DNA of 64,000 nt from Longitalea luteola (GCF_017356035.1 NZ_JAFIQX010000002.1:930001-994000), one strand, 5' to 3'; numbered from the stretch's first letter, positions 25,033 through 35,066 are shown. Made by a program: numbers and translations. Notes: generated by a model from the sequence alone, not told the origin.

Positions 25033-26526
25033 ATGACAATTGGCATCATAGGCGCAGGCTTTGCCGGACTGAGCGCTGCCTGTTATTTATCTGCTGCCGG
25101 GCACGAGGTTCATGTTTTCGAAAAAAATACCGTTGCCGGCGGCCGGGCGAGGCAGTTGCACACAGCCAACGGTTTCATATTCGATATGGGACCCAGCTGG
25201 TACTGGATGCCTGCTGTATTCGAAAAATTTTTTAATGACCTCGGTTACCAGGTCAACGATCTGTACCAGCTCCGGTTACTGGATCCTGCATTCGAGATCG
25301 TATTCGAAAAGAAAGAGACCCTGGTAGTTCCCGGTAATGTTAACGATTTGCACAATCTTTTTGAATCCATAGAACCCGGCAGCGCCCGGGCCTTATCCAG
25401 GTTCCTGGCAGAAGGAGAGCAGAAATACCGCTTTGGTATGGAGCAGCTTGTATATAAACCGGCGCTCTCTGTAACCGAATACCTCTCGGCCAAACTTATC
25501 TGGAAAAGTATGCAGGTAGATGTATTCCTTCCATTTAGCAAACACGTCAGAAAATTCTTTTCCGATCCCCGGTTGATCGCATTGATGGAATTCCCCGTTT
25601 TGTTCCTGGGCGCCAAACCTGCCGAAACCCCTGCCTTGTACAGCCTGATGAACTACGCGGGCTTACAACTGGGCACGTGGTACCCGCAGGGCGGATTTGG
25701 AAAAGTAATAGACGCTATGCAACAGGTTGCAGCAAAGAATGGCGTGGTGTTCCATTTCAATGCGAACGTTGAAAAGATCATCTCATCCTCAAACAAGGTA
25801 ACCGGGTTAAAGGTAAATGGTAAAGCAATCCCTTTTCACGGACTGGTTGCTGCGGCTGATTATAATCATGTGGAAGAAAAGCTGCTGGCTGCCGATGAAA
25901 GGAATTACAATGGCAAATACTGGAATAAAAAAGTGATGGCGCCTTCCTGCCTCATCTTTTACCTGGGCATTGATAAAAGGCTGGCCCGCCTGAAACATCA
26001 TACCTTGTTCTTTGATGAGCGCCTCGATGAACATGCCCATCAGATCTACGGGGACCCTCAATGGCCCGACAGGCCTCTGTTCTACGTTTGTTGCCCTTCT
26101 AAAACAGATGACACCGTAGCACCGCCCGGCCATGAAAATCTTTTCCTGTTGATGCCCGTCGCCGCCGGCCTGACCGACAATGAAGACACACGTGCAAAAT
26201 ATTATTCCATCATGATGAACAGGCTCGAGGATTTTGCCGGCGAATCCATTCACAATCATATAGTGTACAAGCGAAGCTACTGTATAAAGAATTTTATAAG
26301 CGATTACAATGCATACAAGGGCAATGCATACGGATTAGCCAATACTTTATCGCAAACGGCTATCCTGAAGCCAAAGATCCGGAACAGGCAGCTAAAGAAT
26401 CTTTTCTATGCAGGTCAGTTAACCGTGCCAGGACCAGGTGTGCCACCTTCCATTATTTCAGGCAGGATAGCAGCCGGATTATTAGATAAATACCTAACAA
26501 AAAAGACGCATGAAATATTTGTTTGA
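25033..26526 (+). CDS. crtI: Phytoene desaturase (CrtI type)
   Basis: FAD-dependent enzyme that turns phytoene into lycopene by successive desaturations. 497 residues, normal length. The N-terminal dinucleotide fold is clear (IGIIGAGFAGLSAACYLSAAGHEVHVFEKN, with GGRA following), FDMGPSWYWMP is the family substrate loop, and the C-terminal FAD segment reads NLFYAGQLTVPGPGVPPSIISG. It opens the operon crtI-crtB-crtZ-crtY, 37 bp after the CarH-like gene with the candidate operator between. Its 3' end overlaps crtB by 17 bp, which suggests coupled translation. Confidence 0.95.
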   Translation: MTIGIIGAGFAGLSAACYLSAAGHEVHVFEKNTVAGGRARQLHTANGFIFDMGPSWYWMPAVFEKFFNDLGYQVNDLYQLRLLDPAFEIVFEKKETLVVPGNVNDLHNLFESIEPGSARALSRFLAEGEQKYRFGMEQLVYKPALSVTEYLSAKLIWKSMQVDVFLPFSKHVRKFFSDPRLIALMEFPVLFLGAKPAETPALYSLMNYAGLQLGTWYPQGGFGKVIDAMQQVAAKNGVVFHFNANVEKIISSSNKVTGLKVNGKAIPFHGLVAAADYNHVEEKLLAADERNYNGKYWNKKVMAPSCLIFYLGIDKRLARLKHHTLFFDERLDEHAHQIYGDPQWPDRPLFYVCCPSKTDDTVAPPGHENLFLLMPVAAGLTDNEDTRAKYYSIMMNRLEDFAGESIHNHIVYKRSYCIKNFISDYNAYKGNAYGLANTLSQTAILKPKIRNRQLKNLFYAGQLTVPGPGVPPSIISGRIAAGLLDKYLTKKTHEIFV

Positions 26527-27346
26527 CCGGGTTTCTATTGCATGCAGCAAGCATACAACCAAAACGTATAGCACCAGTTTTTCACTGGGTATCCTTTTTC
26601 TGGCCAGGCATATCCGGAATCCCATCTATGCCATTTATGGCTTCGTGCGGTTTGCCGACGAAATTGTCGACAGCTTTCACGGCTATAATAAGAAAGAGCT
26701 GCTGGCTGCTTTCAGAAACGATACGAATACCGCCTTACGCGATGGTATTTCGCTCAACCCTATCCTGAATGCGTTCCAGGCCGTGGTTCACCGGTACGGT
26801 ATCCATCAGAAATGGATAGATACCTTTCTCGACAGTATGGAAATGGACCTCTACTATCAAACGTATACGGAAGACAGCTATCAAAAATATATACTCGGTT
26901 CTGCAGAAGCCGTAGGTTTAATGTGTCTATATGTTTTTACCAACGGCGATACCAGGTCTTACGAAAGGCTAAGTCCCTACGCTATGAGATTGGGGGCGGC
27001 TTTTCAGAAGGTTAATTTTTTGCGCGATGTGCAGGCTGATAACCTCGAGTTGGGCCGCACTTATTTTCCCTCGGTTAATCTGCGTAATTTTTCAAAAGCA
27101 GATAAAGAAAAGATCGAGCGGGAAATTGAAGAGGATTTTTTAGAAGCATTGAAAGGTATTAAGATGTTGCCGGCAAGTTCCAAGAAAGGCGTGTACCTTG
27201 CATATTACTACTATTGGGTGCTCTTCAAAAAAATAAAACGGTTACCCGCTGAAAAGATCCTACACGAACGCATCCGTATCCCCAATTATCAGAAACTGGT
27301 GTTAATGCTAAAATCGAATGTGAAGTACCAGTTGAACATTTTTTAA
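26510..27346 (+). CDS. crtB: Phytoene synthase
   Basis: Condenses two geranylgeranyl diphosphates to phytoene. 278 residues. Both Asp-rich diphosphate-binding motifs are visible: DEIVD at 50-54 and DVQAD at 173-177, with NFLRDVQADNLELGRTYFP around the second and TYSTSFSLG near the N-terminus. It starts 17 bp inside crtI. The GGPP synthase gene (crtE) is not in the operon and must lie elsewhere. Confidence 0.96.
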   Translation: MKYLFDRVSIACSKHTTKTYSTSFSLGILFLARHIRNPIYAIYGFVRFADEIVDSFHGYNKKELLAAFRNDTNTALRDGISLNPILNAFQAVVHRYGIHQKWIDTFLDSMEMDLYYQTYTEDSYQKYILGSAEAVGLMCLYVFTNGDTRSYERLSPYAMRLGAAFQKVNFLRDVQADNLELGRTYFPSVNLRNFSKADKEKIEREIEEDFLEALKGIKMLPASSKKGVYLAYYYYWVLFKKIKRLPAEKILHERIRIPNYQKLVLMLKSNVKYQLNIF

Positions 27347-27369
27347 GATCATAATAATAATAATTGAGT

Positions 27370-27831
27370 ATGGTAATTGTAAATATCCTCATCGTTTTGC
27401 TCGCATTTGTTGGTATGGAAGCAGTTGCCTGGTTCACCCATAAATATATTATGCATGGGTTGTGCTGGTTCCTGCATAAAGACCATCATCGTAAGGAATC
27501 AGCGGGCTTTTTTGAGCATAACGATTTCTTTTTTTTAGTATTCGCCTTACCGGGCATCGCCGGTTTATACTGGGGTATGCAGAATAATTATAACTGGGCT
27601 TTCTGGGTTGGACTGGGCATTACGCTATATGGCCTTGCCTATTTCCTGGTGCATGATGTTTTTATCCACCAGCGATTCAGGCTTTTCCGGAATACCAATA
27701 ATGCCTACTTCAGGGCTATACGCCGGGCACATAAAGTGCACCATAAACATCTGGATAAAGAAGAAGGAGAATGTTTCGGAATGTTATGGGTGCCATTTAA
27801 ATATTTTAAAAAGACCGTACAGGCACAATAA
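27370..27831 (+). CDS. crtZ: Beta-carotene hydroxylase (CrtZ type)
   Basis: Di-iron hydroxylase of the fatty-acid hydroxylase superfamily, converting beta-carotene to zeaxanthin. 153 residues with four membrane segments and the expected His clusters: HKYIMH, HKDHHR, HDVFIH and HKVHHKH. An in-frame TTG lies two codons upstream at 27364; the ATG at 27370 fits the family better. It lies 23 bp after crtB and 1 bp before crtY. Confidence 0.93.
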   Translation: MVIVNILIVLLAFVGMEAVAWFTHKYIMHGLCWFLHKDHHRKESAGFFEHNDFFFLVFALPGIAGLYWGMQNNYNWAFWVGLGITLYGLAYFLVHDVFIHQRFRLFRNTNNAYFRAIRRAHKVHHKHLDKEEGECFGMLWVPFKYFKKTVQAQ

Positions 27832-27832
27832 T

Positions 27833-28537
27833 ATGCAAGCTACTTACCTGTTGATAAATCTTTTTTCCGCCATTGTTCCGTTCCTATTCTCTTTCTATCC
27901 CGCCATCAGGTTCGATAAACAGTTCAAGGCGTTTTTTACAGGCAATCTGATTGCTTCTGTATGTTTTATTGCCTGGGATATGTTGTTCACTTCATGGAAA
28001 GTTTGGGGGTTCAATGAACAATATACGTTGGGCTATGAACTGTTTAACCTGCCGGGTGAAGAAGTACTGTTCTTTATTTGCATTCCCTTTGCCTGTGTAT
28101 TCACTTACCATTGTTTGAATACATTTTATACGATCACCTGGCCGGCTAAAATAGAGCGGATAGTGGTTATTGCTTTATCATGCCTGTTGCTGATAGCCGG
28201 ATTTGCGTGTATAGCCAGGGCTTATACAGCCGTAGCTTTTATCAGCACGGCCGTTTTATTGCTGGCTTTGACGTTTGTATTCAAAGTAAAGTGGCTGCCG
28301 GGTTTTTTGACTATTTATCCTTTATTGCTGATTCCATTTTTAATTGTAAACGGTTTACTTACCGGTACCGGCCTTGAACAGCCGGTGGTGTGGTACAATA
28401 ATGCCGAGAATGTAAGCATCAGGGTGCTCACCATTCCGGTTGAGGATTTTGTGTATGCATTGGAGTTGCTGTTGTTCAATCTTTTCTTCTATGAAAAGTT
28501 TAAACCTGTTTTCAGGGCGCAGGCTCCAGCAGCTTGA
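27833..28537 (+). CDS. crtY: Lycopene beta-cyclase, fused CrtYc-CrtYd type
   Basis: 234 residues with six to seven membrane segments in two tandem halves. Each half carries the PxE(E/D) signature of this cyclase family: [11 protein letters not shown] in the first and [12 protein letters not shown] in the second. This is the heterodimeric-type cyclase (CrtYc plus CrtYd) fused into one chain, as known in Bacteroidota and archaea, and unrelated to FAD-type CrtY. The frame is open back to 27608 inside crtZ, but [17 protein letters not shown] is the membrane-family start. The last 26 bp overlap the end of the convergent adenine deaminase gene. Confidence 0.92.
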   Translation: MQATYLLINLFSAIVPFLFSFYPAIRFDKQFKAFFTGNLIASVCFIAWDMLFTSWKVWGFNEQYTLGYELFNLPGEEVLFFICIPFACVFTYHCLNTFYTITWPAKIERIVVIALSCLLLIAGFACIARAYTAVAFISTAVLLLALTFVFKVKWLPGFLTIYPLLLIPFLIVNGLLTGTGLEQPVVWYNNAENVSIRVLTIPVEDFVYALELLLFNLFFYEKFKPVFRAQAPAA

Positions 28538-30164
28538 ATGCATCTCCATCGAACAGCCCCAGGTCGCTCAGTTTTAAATGCGGTATCACCAGCAGGGCCA
28601 TAAAGGAAAGCGTCATAAAAGGAGCGGAAAGGGTAGCGCCCAGCGCTTTGGCCATAGTATCAATAGCGGTATAAGATTGGGCTACCACATAACCGTCCTC
28701 AGCGCTCATCAATCCGGCAACGGGTAATGGTAGCACCTGTGCGCCCTGTGGACCCACGCAGCTTACACCGCCCTGTTGTTCTATGACCAGGTTTACTGCC
28801 TGGCAAAGGCTTTCATCGTCAACACCCACAGCCACGATATTATGACTATCATGCGCCACCGAAGAGGCAATTGCTCCTTGTTGCAAGCCGGTGTTCTTAA
28901 TAAACGACAGTGCAACCGTTGCATCGGTGTACCTGTTCACGACGGCTATTTTTAATACATCCCTGTCCGGATCACTTACGAGATAACCATTGATGGTTTT
29001 GGGTGGCAGCATCAGTTTGTTGGTGATCAGTTGCCCGTCCAGCGCTTCAATAACAGGAATGTTTGTTTCGCCATTCCAGGGCCGTTGAAAATCGGAAACG
29101 TTTTTTTTCCGGCAGTTGAAATTATTGATGAGTGCAGATGTTTGTGAAGCTATGAGTGATGTTCCGTTCTCTGCTACCAGCTCGCCGTTGATATAGGTTT
29201 TCAAGACCTGGAACTGCTGCAGATCACTGGTGAGAATCAAATCAGCGGCATCGCCGGTGCGCAGCAGGCCCACGGGCAATTGGTAATGCAACACCGGGTT
29301 CACACAGGCAGCCTGCAGCACGCTGAAAACATCGATGCCTTTTTCCACGGCCCGGGCGCATAACTGGTTGATATGGCCGGCTACCAGGCTATCAGGGTGT
29401 TTATCGTCACTGCCGAACATTATTTGTTGCGGGTGATCGTTCAGTAAACCGATAAGGGCGTCAAAATTGCGGGCAGCGCTTCCTTCCCGGATAATGATCT
29501 TCATGCCGTATTTTAATTTGTCCAACGCTTCTTCACTGGTAAAACATTCGTGGTCAGTGCTGATGATCACCTGCCCCGGCTCACCGGCTTCAATATACGC
29601 ACGGGCCTGTTCACCCCTTAATCCCGGTGCATGTCCGTCAATGGGTTTGCCGGCCGCACGTGCAGCCTGTATTTTTTTCATTACCACCGGATCTTTGAAT
29701 AACACGCCGGGAAAGTTCATCATTTCACTTAAATAAGGTATTTCTTCCTTCTGCAATAAAGCTGCAACATCATCTGTATCGAGGGTGGCGCCTGCTGTTT
29801 CAAAAACAGTGGCCGGTACGCAGCTGGGGGCGCCAAAAAAGAATTTGAAGGGAACGCTTTTGCCGTTTTCGATCATATATTCAACCCCTTTCATGCCACA
29901 CACATTGGCAATTTCGTGCGGGTCGCTGACGGTGGCCACGGTGCCATGCACTACCGCCAGCCGCGCAAACTGGCGTGGTACCAGCATGGAACTTTCAATA
30001 TGTACATGGCTGTCGATAAAGCCTGGAAGAATAAACGGCAAAGAGGGTGATGCGTTTTCCAGGGGCGTGATCGACCCTATTTTTCCATTGACTACAGCTA
30101 TTGTAGCCGGGTATATTTTTTTCTGCCATATGTCAACTAACTGCCCTGTTATCGTATGGTTCAT
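28512..30164 (-). CDS. ade: Adenine deaminase
   Basis: Amidohydrolase that converts adenine to hypoxanthine in purine salvage. 550 residues, the normal length. Metal-site motifs: [15 protein letters not shown], the [12 protein letters not shown] segment, [21 protein letters not shown], and [12 protein letters not shown] with the catalytic Asp. The C-terminal adenine-deaminase domain ([38 protein letters not shown]) is intact. It stands alone, convergent with the crt operon; the two stops overlap. Confidence 0.95.
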   Translation of the reverse strand: MNHTITGQLVDIWQKKIYPATIAVVNGKIGSITPLENASPSLPFILPGFIDSHVHIESSMLVPRQFARLAVVHGTVATVSDPHEIANVCGMKGVEYMIENGKSVPFKFFFGAPSCVPATVFETAGATLDTDDVAALLQKEEIPYLSEMMNFPGVLFKDPVVMKKIQAARAAGKPIDGHAPGLRGEQARAYIEAGEPGQVIISTDHECFTSEEALDKLKYGMKIIIREGSAARNFDALIGLLNDHPQQIMFGSDDKHPDSLVAGHINQLCARAVEKGIDVFSVLQAACVNPVLHYQLPVGLLRTGDAADLILTSDLQQFQVLKTYINGELVAENGTSLIASQTSALINNFNCRKKNVSDFQRPWNGETNIPVIEALDGQLITNKLMLPPKTINGYLVSDPDRDVLKIAVVNRYTDATVALSFIKNTGLQQGAIASSVAHDSHNIVAVGVDDESLCQAVNLVIEQQGGVSCVGPQGAQVLPLPVAGLMSAEDGYVVAQSYTAIDTMAKALGATLSAPFMTLSFMALLVIPHLKLSDLGLFDGDAFKLLEPAP

Positions 30165-30337
30165 ATATTAGTTTTTTAAGGAGAATACTGATGCAATATT
30201 ATTCTAAAAAAGATATGTCACCGTTTGTAATAATTTAAGGTGTTATTCTACTAATTTTAAAGTTTCCCTGGCCAGGAAGCCTTACATTTAACAGGCCCGA
30301 TAATTAATAACCATTTTACCAAATAAAAAATAGAAAA

Positions 30338-31066
30338 ATGAGATTCCTCCGAGTAGCATTAATGGCAGCCGGTTTGCTGTCTATAGCATCTGTGAAAGCG
30401 CAAACTGCCGACGAAATAATCAATAAACATATTGAGGCGCTGGGTGGTAAAGACAAGGTGGCAGCCATTAAAACAATGTACACCGAATATGATATGGAAG
30501 TAATGGGGCAGCAGGCTCCCGGCATCACCTGGCTCGTAAACGGAAAAGCCTTCAAAAATGAAGTCGATTTTGGCGGTCAGAAGATCATACAGGTAGTGAC
30601 CGATAAAGACGGCTGGGCCCAAAATCCGATGATGGGTCAGGCTACTCCGGTAGCAATGCCTGCCGAGCAGGTGAAAATGAGCCAGGCAAATCTGGATCCC
30701 GGTGGTCCTTTATTTAACTATGCCGCTAAAGGTTATACGGTTCAACTGCTGGGCAAAGAAACCTTAAATGGTAAGGAAGCTTATAAACTTACGGCAAAGG
30801 GTAAGGATACCGCAACTGTAAGCACATTCTGGATCGATCCTTCTACCTGGTATCTGGTAAAAAGCACTTCGAAAAGTAATTTAAATGGTACCGAAATGGA
30901 GACCAGTCTTACCTTTTCTAATTACAAGAAAACCGATTATGGTTTTGTAACGCCTTACAATATGGAGATGTCAATGCCGCAGGGTTTTACGCTGAATGTT
31001 GTCAGCAAGAAGGTTGAGATCAACAAGGAAATCGATATGAAAGTATTCGAGATGCCGAAACAATAG
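30338..31066 (+). CDS. LolA-like exported protein
   Basis: 242 residues with a signal peptide (about 1-21, LMAAGLLSIASVKAQ). TADEIINKHIEALGGKDKVAAIKTM is the usual opening of LolA/LolB-like proteins of Bacteroidota, and the long run of beta strands (STFWIDPSTWYLVKSTSKSN, METSLTFSNYKKTDYGFVTPY) fits a half-barrel fold. A role in carrying lipid or lipoprotein across the periplasm is an inference from fold only. A strong terminator follows at about 31094, so it is probably a single-gene unit. Confidence 0.75.
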   Translation: MRFLRVALMAAGLLSIASVKAQTADEIINKHIEALGGKDKVAAIKTMYTEYDMEVMGQQAPGITWLVNGKAFKNEVDFGGQKIIQVVTDKDGWAQNPMMGQATPVAMPAEQVKMSQANLDPGGPLFNYAAKGYTVQLLGKETLNGKEAYKLTAKGKDTATVSTFWIDPSTWYLVKSTSKSNLNGTEMETSLTFSNYKKTDYGFVTPYNMEMSMPQGFTLNVVSKKVEINKEIDMKVFEMPKQ

Positions 31067-31093
31067 CTTTAACTTTTTATTAGCACTTCATAA

Positions 31094-31150
31094 GGTTGCC
31101 ACAAATGCCATCGTTGCGCTGCAACGCCGGTGTTTGTGGCAATTCTTTTT
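31094..31150 (+). terminator. Branched terminator after the LolA-like gene
   Basis: Outer stem TTGCCACAAA / TTTGTGGCAA (31096-31105, 31133-31142) and inner stem CGTTGC / GCAACG (112-117, 121-126 of the 31,000 block), followed by TTCTTTTT. Confidence 0.8.
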
Positions 31151-31230
31151 GTATTGGGAAACCGGCAATCAGATAACAATAAGTTTGTAAGTAACGGTTG
31201 TTTTTATAATTTGATGCTTTAATCAGTTAT

Positions 31231-33705
31231 ATGGAAATGCTAAAAAGAAGTTTCTGCGGAATTAATTTGTTGTTGATAACCGGTTTGTTGCAGGCCCAGC
31301 AGGCCATCATCAATACGGTTGGAAAAGATCCTTTTGTAGGTAAGACCACAGAAGTGATCTATAAAGCGAAAGAAGGCACCTGGACCTTCCAGGGATTTAA
31401 CAATACCGTTATCAGGACAACCTACAAGCCGGCTGATTACAACAAGAACGAACAGGTATCAGATGCCGTTATAGCAAAGCCGCCTGCCGTAACTACTAAA
31501 ATAACAAATGCAGTATCCCAAACAGTAGAATTTGAGAACCTGACCAGCGTCGTAGTGCAACGCGAAAAGTTTTATTATAAAACAGGTAAGGAAGTGAAGG
31601 TAAAATCTGCAGCATATTTCACCCAGGGTGATACGCGGGGCTTCCGCTTTCAGCTTTTTGAGAACGAACAGATATTCGGTGGCGGTGAACGCGCTTTGCC
31701 GATGAACCGCCGGGGACACCGGGTGAATTTATACAATGCACCGGTATATGGTTATGGACTGGGTGCTGAGAACCTCAACTTCTCTGTTCCATTCTTCATT
31801 TCTTCAGCCGGTTATGCCTTGTTTTTTGATAATCCCTCCAAAGGATATGTTGATATCGGATTAACGGATAAGAATACCCTGGAAGCCGGTTTTACCAGCG
31901 GCGAATTAACTTATTATGTCGTATTTGGCAGAAATCTCGATGAGATCATGACCAATTACACTTCCATCACCGGCCGTCAGCCTTTACCGCCCCGTTGGGT
32001 GTTTGGTAATTTTGTATCGCGGTTCGGCTATCGCAGTGAAGAACAGGTAAAGCAGGTAGTTGGCAAAATGAAGCAGGACCATTTTCCTATGGACGGACTG
32101 GTGTTCGACCTGTTCTGGTTTGGAGATGCCGTTAAAGGCACTATGGGTAATCTCGATTGGGTAAACACACAAAAATGGCCTAATCCCAAACAAATGCTTA
32201 CCGACTTCAAAACAAAGGATCATTTAAAATCGATACTGGTTACTGAACCTTATATTTTACAGAACACTAAAACATATGCAGAAGCAACGCCTTTTCTGGC
32301 TACCGGCGCCAATGGCAGCGCCATGATGATCCCGGATCTTTATTTTGGAACCGGTGGTCTCGTGGACATTTTCCGTAAGCAATCGCAGGATTGGATCTGG
32401 AAATATTATAAAAAACAGATCGGCAATGGAGTGAGTGGCTGGTGGCTCGACCTTGCTGAACCGGAAAAACATCCGGCCGGAATGGTGCACAACCTGAAAG
32501 ATTATGGTGTTGCCCGGCCCATGGGTGGTGATGAAGTGCATAACGTATATGCACACTACTTCAGTAAAATGTTCTTTGAGAAATATTCATCAGATGTAAG
32601 TGATCAGCGCCTTGTGTTGTTGAACCGGTCAGGTTTCGCCGGCAGCCAGCGCTACGGCGTATTACCATCAACGGGTGATGTGGCGCGCAGCTGGTCGGGC
32701 CTGAAAGCGCAACCACTTTTATTGTTAGGCATGAGTCTGAGCGGATTGCCCTACACACATTCTGATGCCGGAGGTTTGGCAGCCACTGAACAGGCTGATC
32801 CGGAATTATACACCCGCTGGCTGCAGTTTGCTGCATTCACGCCGGTGTTCCGTCCCCATGGCACGGCCCTCGAAGACCTGGATAAAAGCATTAAAAGTAT
32901 TCCATCAGAACCCTGCTTTTGGGACGAACCGCATAAGAGCATTGTGCGCAACTATATCAAACTTCGTTACCAGTTGCTGCCTTATAACTATTCCCTGAGT
33001 TATGATCAGGCCGTTCTGGGTAAACCGCTGATGCGTCCGTTGTACTATTATAGCTTTGCCGACAGCAGTGCTTTAAGAGCAGAGGATGAGTATTTCTGGG
33101 GTGATAATATCCTGGTTGCTCCGGTTACCAGCCAGGGAGCAACATCCCGTATGTTGTACTTACCGGCCGGTAAATGGTACAGCCTGCTGAACAATTCGGT
33201 TACAGATGGTGGTAAATGGATCACGCAGCCTGCTGATATTAAACAGATCCCGGTGTTTGTAAAGGAAGGCAGCTTTGTGCCGATGTGGATTACGAAGGAT
33301 ACGATTAAATCAACGGAAGCATACAACAGTAAAGACATCACTGTGCGCTATTATCCCTCTGCAAACTCAAGTACTTATGTCTGGTATGATGATGATGGCG
33401 TCAGCACCCGGACCCTGGAGAAAGCTGACTACGAGCTCGTGACTTTCAAAGGAGTAACTGCCGGCAATAAAGTGACCATTGACATTACTACCAATAACCC
33501 GAATCAATATGGCAAGAAGTTCAAACGTAAATTCAATATTGAATTACCGGTGGCGCTCGCAGCCGGTCAACCAGCAACGGTTAATGGTAAACCCGTAGGC
33601 GCAGCGGCAAAACAACAGGATCCCTTCCAGCAGATCACAAATGAATACGTAACGGTGGAGTTTACCGGAAAACCTGTGAAGGTCGAAATCACGCTTGGGA
33701 AATAA
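31231..33705 (+). CDS. Glycoside hydrolase family 31 (alpha-glucosidase/xylosidase type)
   Basis: 824 residues with a signal peptide (LLLITGLLQAQ). Layout: N-terminal beta-sandwich, (beta/alpha)8 barrel from about 245, and C-terminal beta domains ending in a DUF5110-like part. Catalytic residues are visible: nucleophile D407 in GWWLDLAEP and acid/base D483 in TGDVARSW. FGGGERALPMNRRG marks the N-terminal substrate loop. GH31 enzymes cut alpha-linked glucose or xylose from oligosaccharides. No polysaccharide-utilisation genes (SusC/SusD) are adjacent, so the target sugar is unknown. An alternative ATG lies two codons downstream. Confidence 0.93.
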   Translation: MEMLKRSFCGINLLLITGLLQAQQAIINTVGKDPFVGKTTEVIYKAKEGTWTFQGFNNTVIRTTYKPADYNKNEQVSDAVIAKPPAVTTKITNAVSQTVEFENLTSVVVQREKFYYKTGKEVKVKSAAYFTQGDTRGFRFQLFENEQIFGGGERALPMNRRGHRVNLYNAPVYGYGLGAENLNFSVPFFISSAGYALFFDNPSKGYVDIGLTDKNTLEAGFTSGELTYYVVFGRNLDEIMTNYTSITGRQPLPPRWVFGNFVSRFGYRSEEQVKQVVGKMKQDHFPMDGLVFDLFWFGDAVKGTMGNLDWVNTQKWPNPKQMLTDFKTKDHLKSILVTEPYILQNTKTYAEATPFLATGANGSAMMIPDLYFGTGGLVDIFRKQSQDWIWKYYKKQIGNGVSGWWLDLAEPEKHPAGMVHNLKDYGVARPMGGDEVHNVYAHYFSKMFFEKYSSDVSDQRLVLLNRSGFAGSQRYGVLPSTGDVARSWSGLKAQPLLLLGMSLSGLPYTHSDAGGLAATEQADPELYTRWLQFAAFTPVFRPHGTALEDLDKSIKSIPSEPCFWDEPHKSIVRNYIKLRYQLLPYNYSLSYDQAVLGKPLMRPLYYYSFADSSALRAEDEYFWGDNILVAPVTSQGATSRMLYLPAGKWYSLLNNSVTDGGKWITQPADIKQIPVFVKEGSFVPMWITKDTIKSTEAYNSKDITVRYYPSANSSTYVWYDDDGVSTRTLEKADYELVTFKGVTAGNKVTIDITTNNPNQYGKKFKRKFNIELPVALAAGQPATVNGKPVGAAAKQQDPFQQITNEYVTVEFTGKPVKVEITLGK

Positions 33706-33743
33706 GGCTGACCAGTTGATAAAGCCAGAAGCTAGTGGCGGGT

Positions 33744-33781
33744 GTGGCAAGTCCCGACGAAGCTTCGTCGGGACTTGCCAC
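33744..33781. repeat. Perfect 38-bp palindrome, dispersed element copy 1
   Basis: Two 19-bp arms without mismatch or loop, centred on AAGCTT at 33762/33763. Flanking CGGGT and ACCCG extend the pairing with a small bulge. An 18-bp core (33750-33767) recurs exactly at 46602-46619. It lies in the 552-bp gap 33706-34257, which also holds a tiny peptide frame, its terminator and a heptamer array. Confidence 0.85.
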
Positions 33782-33992
33782 TAACCCGTTGCAACCTTGC
33801 GTTTGCCGTTTCATGTTTCCCAGTTTGTCCTGATACGTCGGGGTTTGCTGACATGTTAATAAATAAGTTTTTCTAAACAGCTTGATAGTCAGAGCAGGTG
33901 ATGGTTGAGTTAATTACGGTACGTAAATCTCCTATACAAATAAATTCACTTTGGCACGCGGCATGCTTTTGTACAGGGGTAAATCCACCCTT

Positions 33993-34064
33993 ATGAAAAA
34001 GACGATCGTCTTTGCTCTTATTATGCAGTTGGTAATTTACCTGCTTATTTTTTTGATAGCATAG
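33993..34064 (+). CDS. Possible 23-residue hydrophobic peptide
   Basis: ATG at 33993 opens a frame of 23 codons ending in TAG. It encodes two or three Lys/Thr followed by an almost wholly hydrophobic segment (IVFALIMQLVIYLLIFLIA), long enough to span a membrane once. A strong hairpin terminator begins 20 bp after the stop, so the region is probably transcribed. Such peptides can be type I toxins, small regulators of membrane complexes, or chance. I recognise no family and the call is tentative. Confidence 0.4.
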   Translation: MKKTIVFALIMQLVIYLLIFLIA

Positions 34065-34084
34065 TTTACTATCCTGTTACTTGC

Positions 34085-34118
34085 AGCGGTTTGGTCTTTT
34101 GACCAGACCGCTTTCGTT
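34085..34118 (+). terminator. Terminator after the small peptide frame
   Basis: AGCGGTTTGGTC (34085-34096), loop TTTT, GACCAGACCGCT (34101-34112). Eleven pairs with one T-G, then TTCGTTTA. Confidence 0.75.
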
Positions 34119-34126
34119 TATGGCAA

Positions 34127-34189
34127 AGGCGTAAAGCTGAAGGCAGAAGGCTGAAGGCACAAGGTTAAGGCGCAAAGCGGAAGGCAACA
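34127..34189 (+). repeat. Heptamer array, unit AGGC(A/T)(G/C)A
   Basis: Units AGGCAGA, AGGCTGA, AGGCACA, AGGTTAA, GGCGCAA, AGCGGAA and GGCAACA (34141-34189), with a looser start from 34127. Same family as 5190-5224. Confidence 0.75.
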
Positions 34190-34257
34190 TGCAAACACGA
34201 TGCAAATGGCGCAGGTAAGGCATAAGTGCGCAATGAAAGCATTTTTTGGGCAGCGGT

Positions 34258-34938
34258 TTAATGTTTATCAAGCAGGTCGGGTCGTCTGTCTTTAGTGCGT
34301 TGCAGCGATTGTTCATAGCGCCAGTCATCTACTTTCTTGGGATCGCCGCTCAACAAAATATCAGGCACTTTCCAGCCTCTGAAATCGGCAGGGCGCGTAT
34401 AAACAGGAGGTGCCAGCAGGTTATCCTGGAAGGAATCCATCAGCGCAGAGGTTTCATCATTCAATACACCGGGCAATAACCGGCCAATGGCATCCACGAC
34501 AATGGCTGCTGCCAGTTCACCACCACTTAATACAAAATCACCGATGGAAATTTCACGCGTAACGAAATGCTCGCGAATGCGCTCATCGATACCTTTGTAA
34601 TGTCCACAGATAATGATGATATTTTCTTTCAGCGACAATTGATTGGCTATTGGCTGATTGAACCGCTCGCCATCGGGTGTCATAAAAATGATCTCATCGT
34701 ATTTCCGGTCTTTCGACAACGTTTCAATTGCATTGGCCAGGGGTTCACACATCATTACCATGCCGGCGCCACCGCCATACTGGTAGTCATCAACCTGTCC
34801 ATATTCGTTTACTGCCCATTGCCGCAAGTGGTGTACTTCTATCTGCAACAACCCTTTATCGCGGGCTCTTTTCATTATTGAATGTGAAAAGGGACTTTCG
34901 AGCAATTCGGGCAGAACGGTGATAATATCGATACGCAT
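34258..34938 (-). CDS. trmD: tRNA (guanine37-N1)-methyltransferase
   Basis: SPOUT-class enzyme that methylates G37 next to the anticodon, preventing frameshifts. 226 residues from [12 protein letters not shown], the family start (25 in-frame codons upstream are discarded). Visible: [10 protein letters not shown]-like loop as [13 protein letters not shown], knot motifs [14 protein letters not shown] and [11 protein letters not shown]. In many bacteria trmD follows rpsP-rimM. Here it is about 10 kb away on the other strand with its own TATCTTTG box four bases before the ATG. Confidence 0.95.
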   Translation of the reverse strand: MRIDIITVLPELLESPFSHSIMKRARDKGLLQIEVHHLRQWAVNEYGQVDDYQYGGGAGMVMMCEPLANAIETLSKDRKYDEIIFMTPDGERFNQPIANQLSLKENIIIICGHYKGIDERIREHFVTREISIGDFVLSGGELAAAIVVDAIGRLLPGVLNDETSALMDSFQDNLLAPPVYTRPADFRGWKVPDILLSGDPKKVDDWRYEQSLQRTKDRRPDLLDKH

Positions 34939-34942
34939 GGTG

Positions 34943-34950
34943 CAAAGATA
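34943..34950 (-). promoter_or_regulatory. TAnnTTTG -7 box of trmD
   Basis: TATCTTTG on the minus strand, four bases before the trmD ATG, the same spacing as at dut and rlmN. No -33 box is recognisable. Confidence 0.6.
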
Positions 34951-35066
34951 GAAGAGCAATGTGATAATGCGATACTTTGCTGATAAGCTAGCGAAATACA
35001 GCTCAAACCGCAAGCTACTGTATGCCGCATCGCAATCAGGAACTTCCCCTTTAGCAGGCCGGGGGC

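Noticed and set aside
27608-27832. Upstream extension of the lycopene cyclase frame within crtZ
   Set aside because: It overlaps crtZ in another frame and adds residues with no membrane pattern; the ATG at 27833 starts the first membrane segment.
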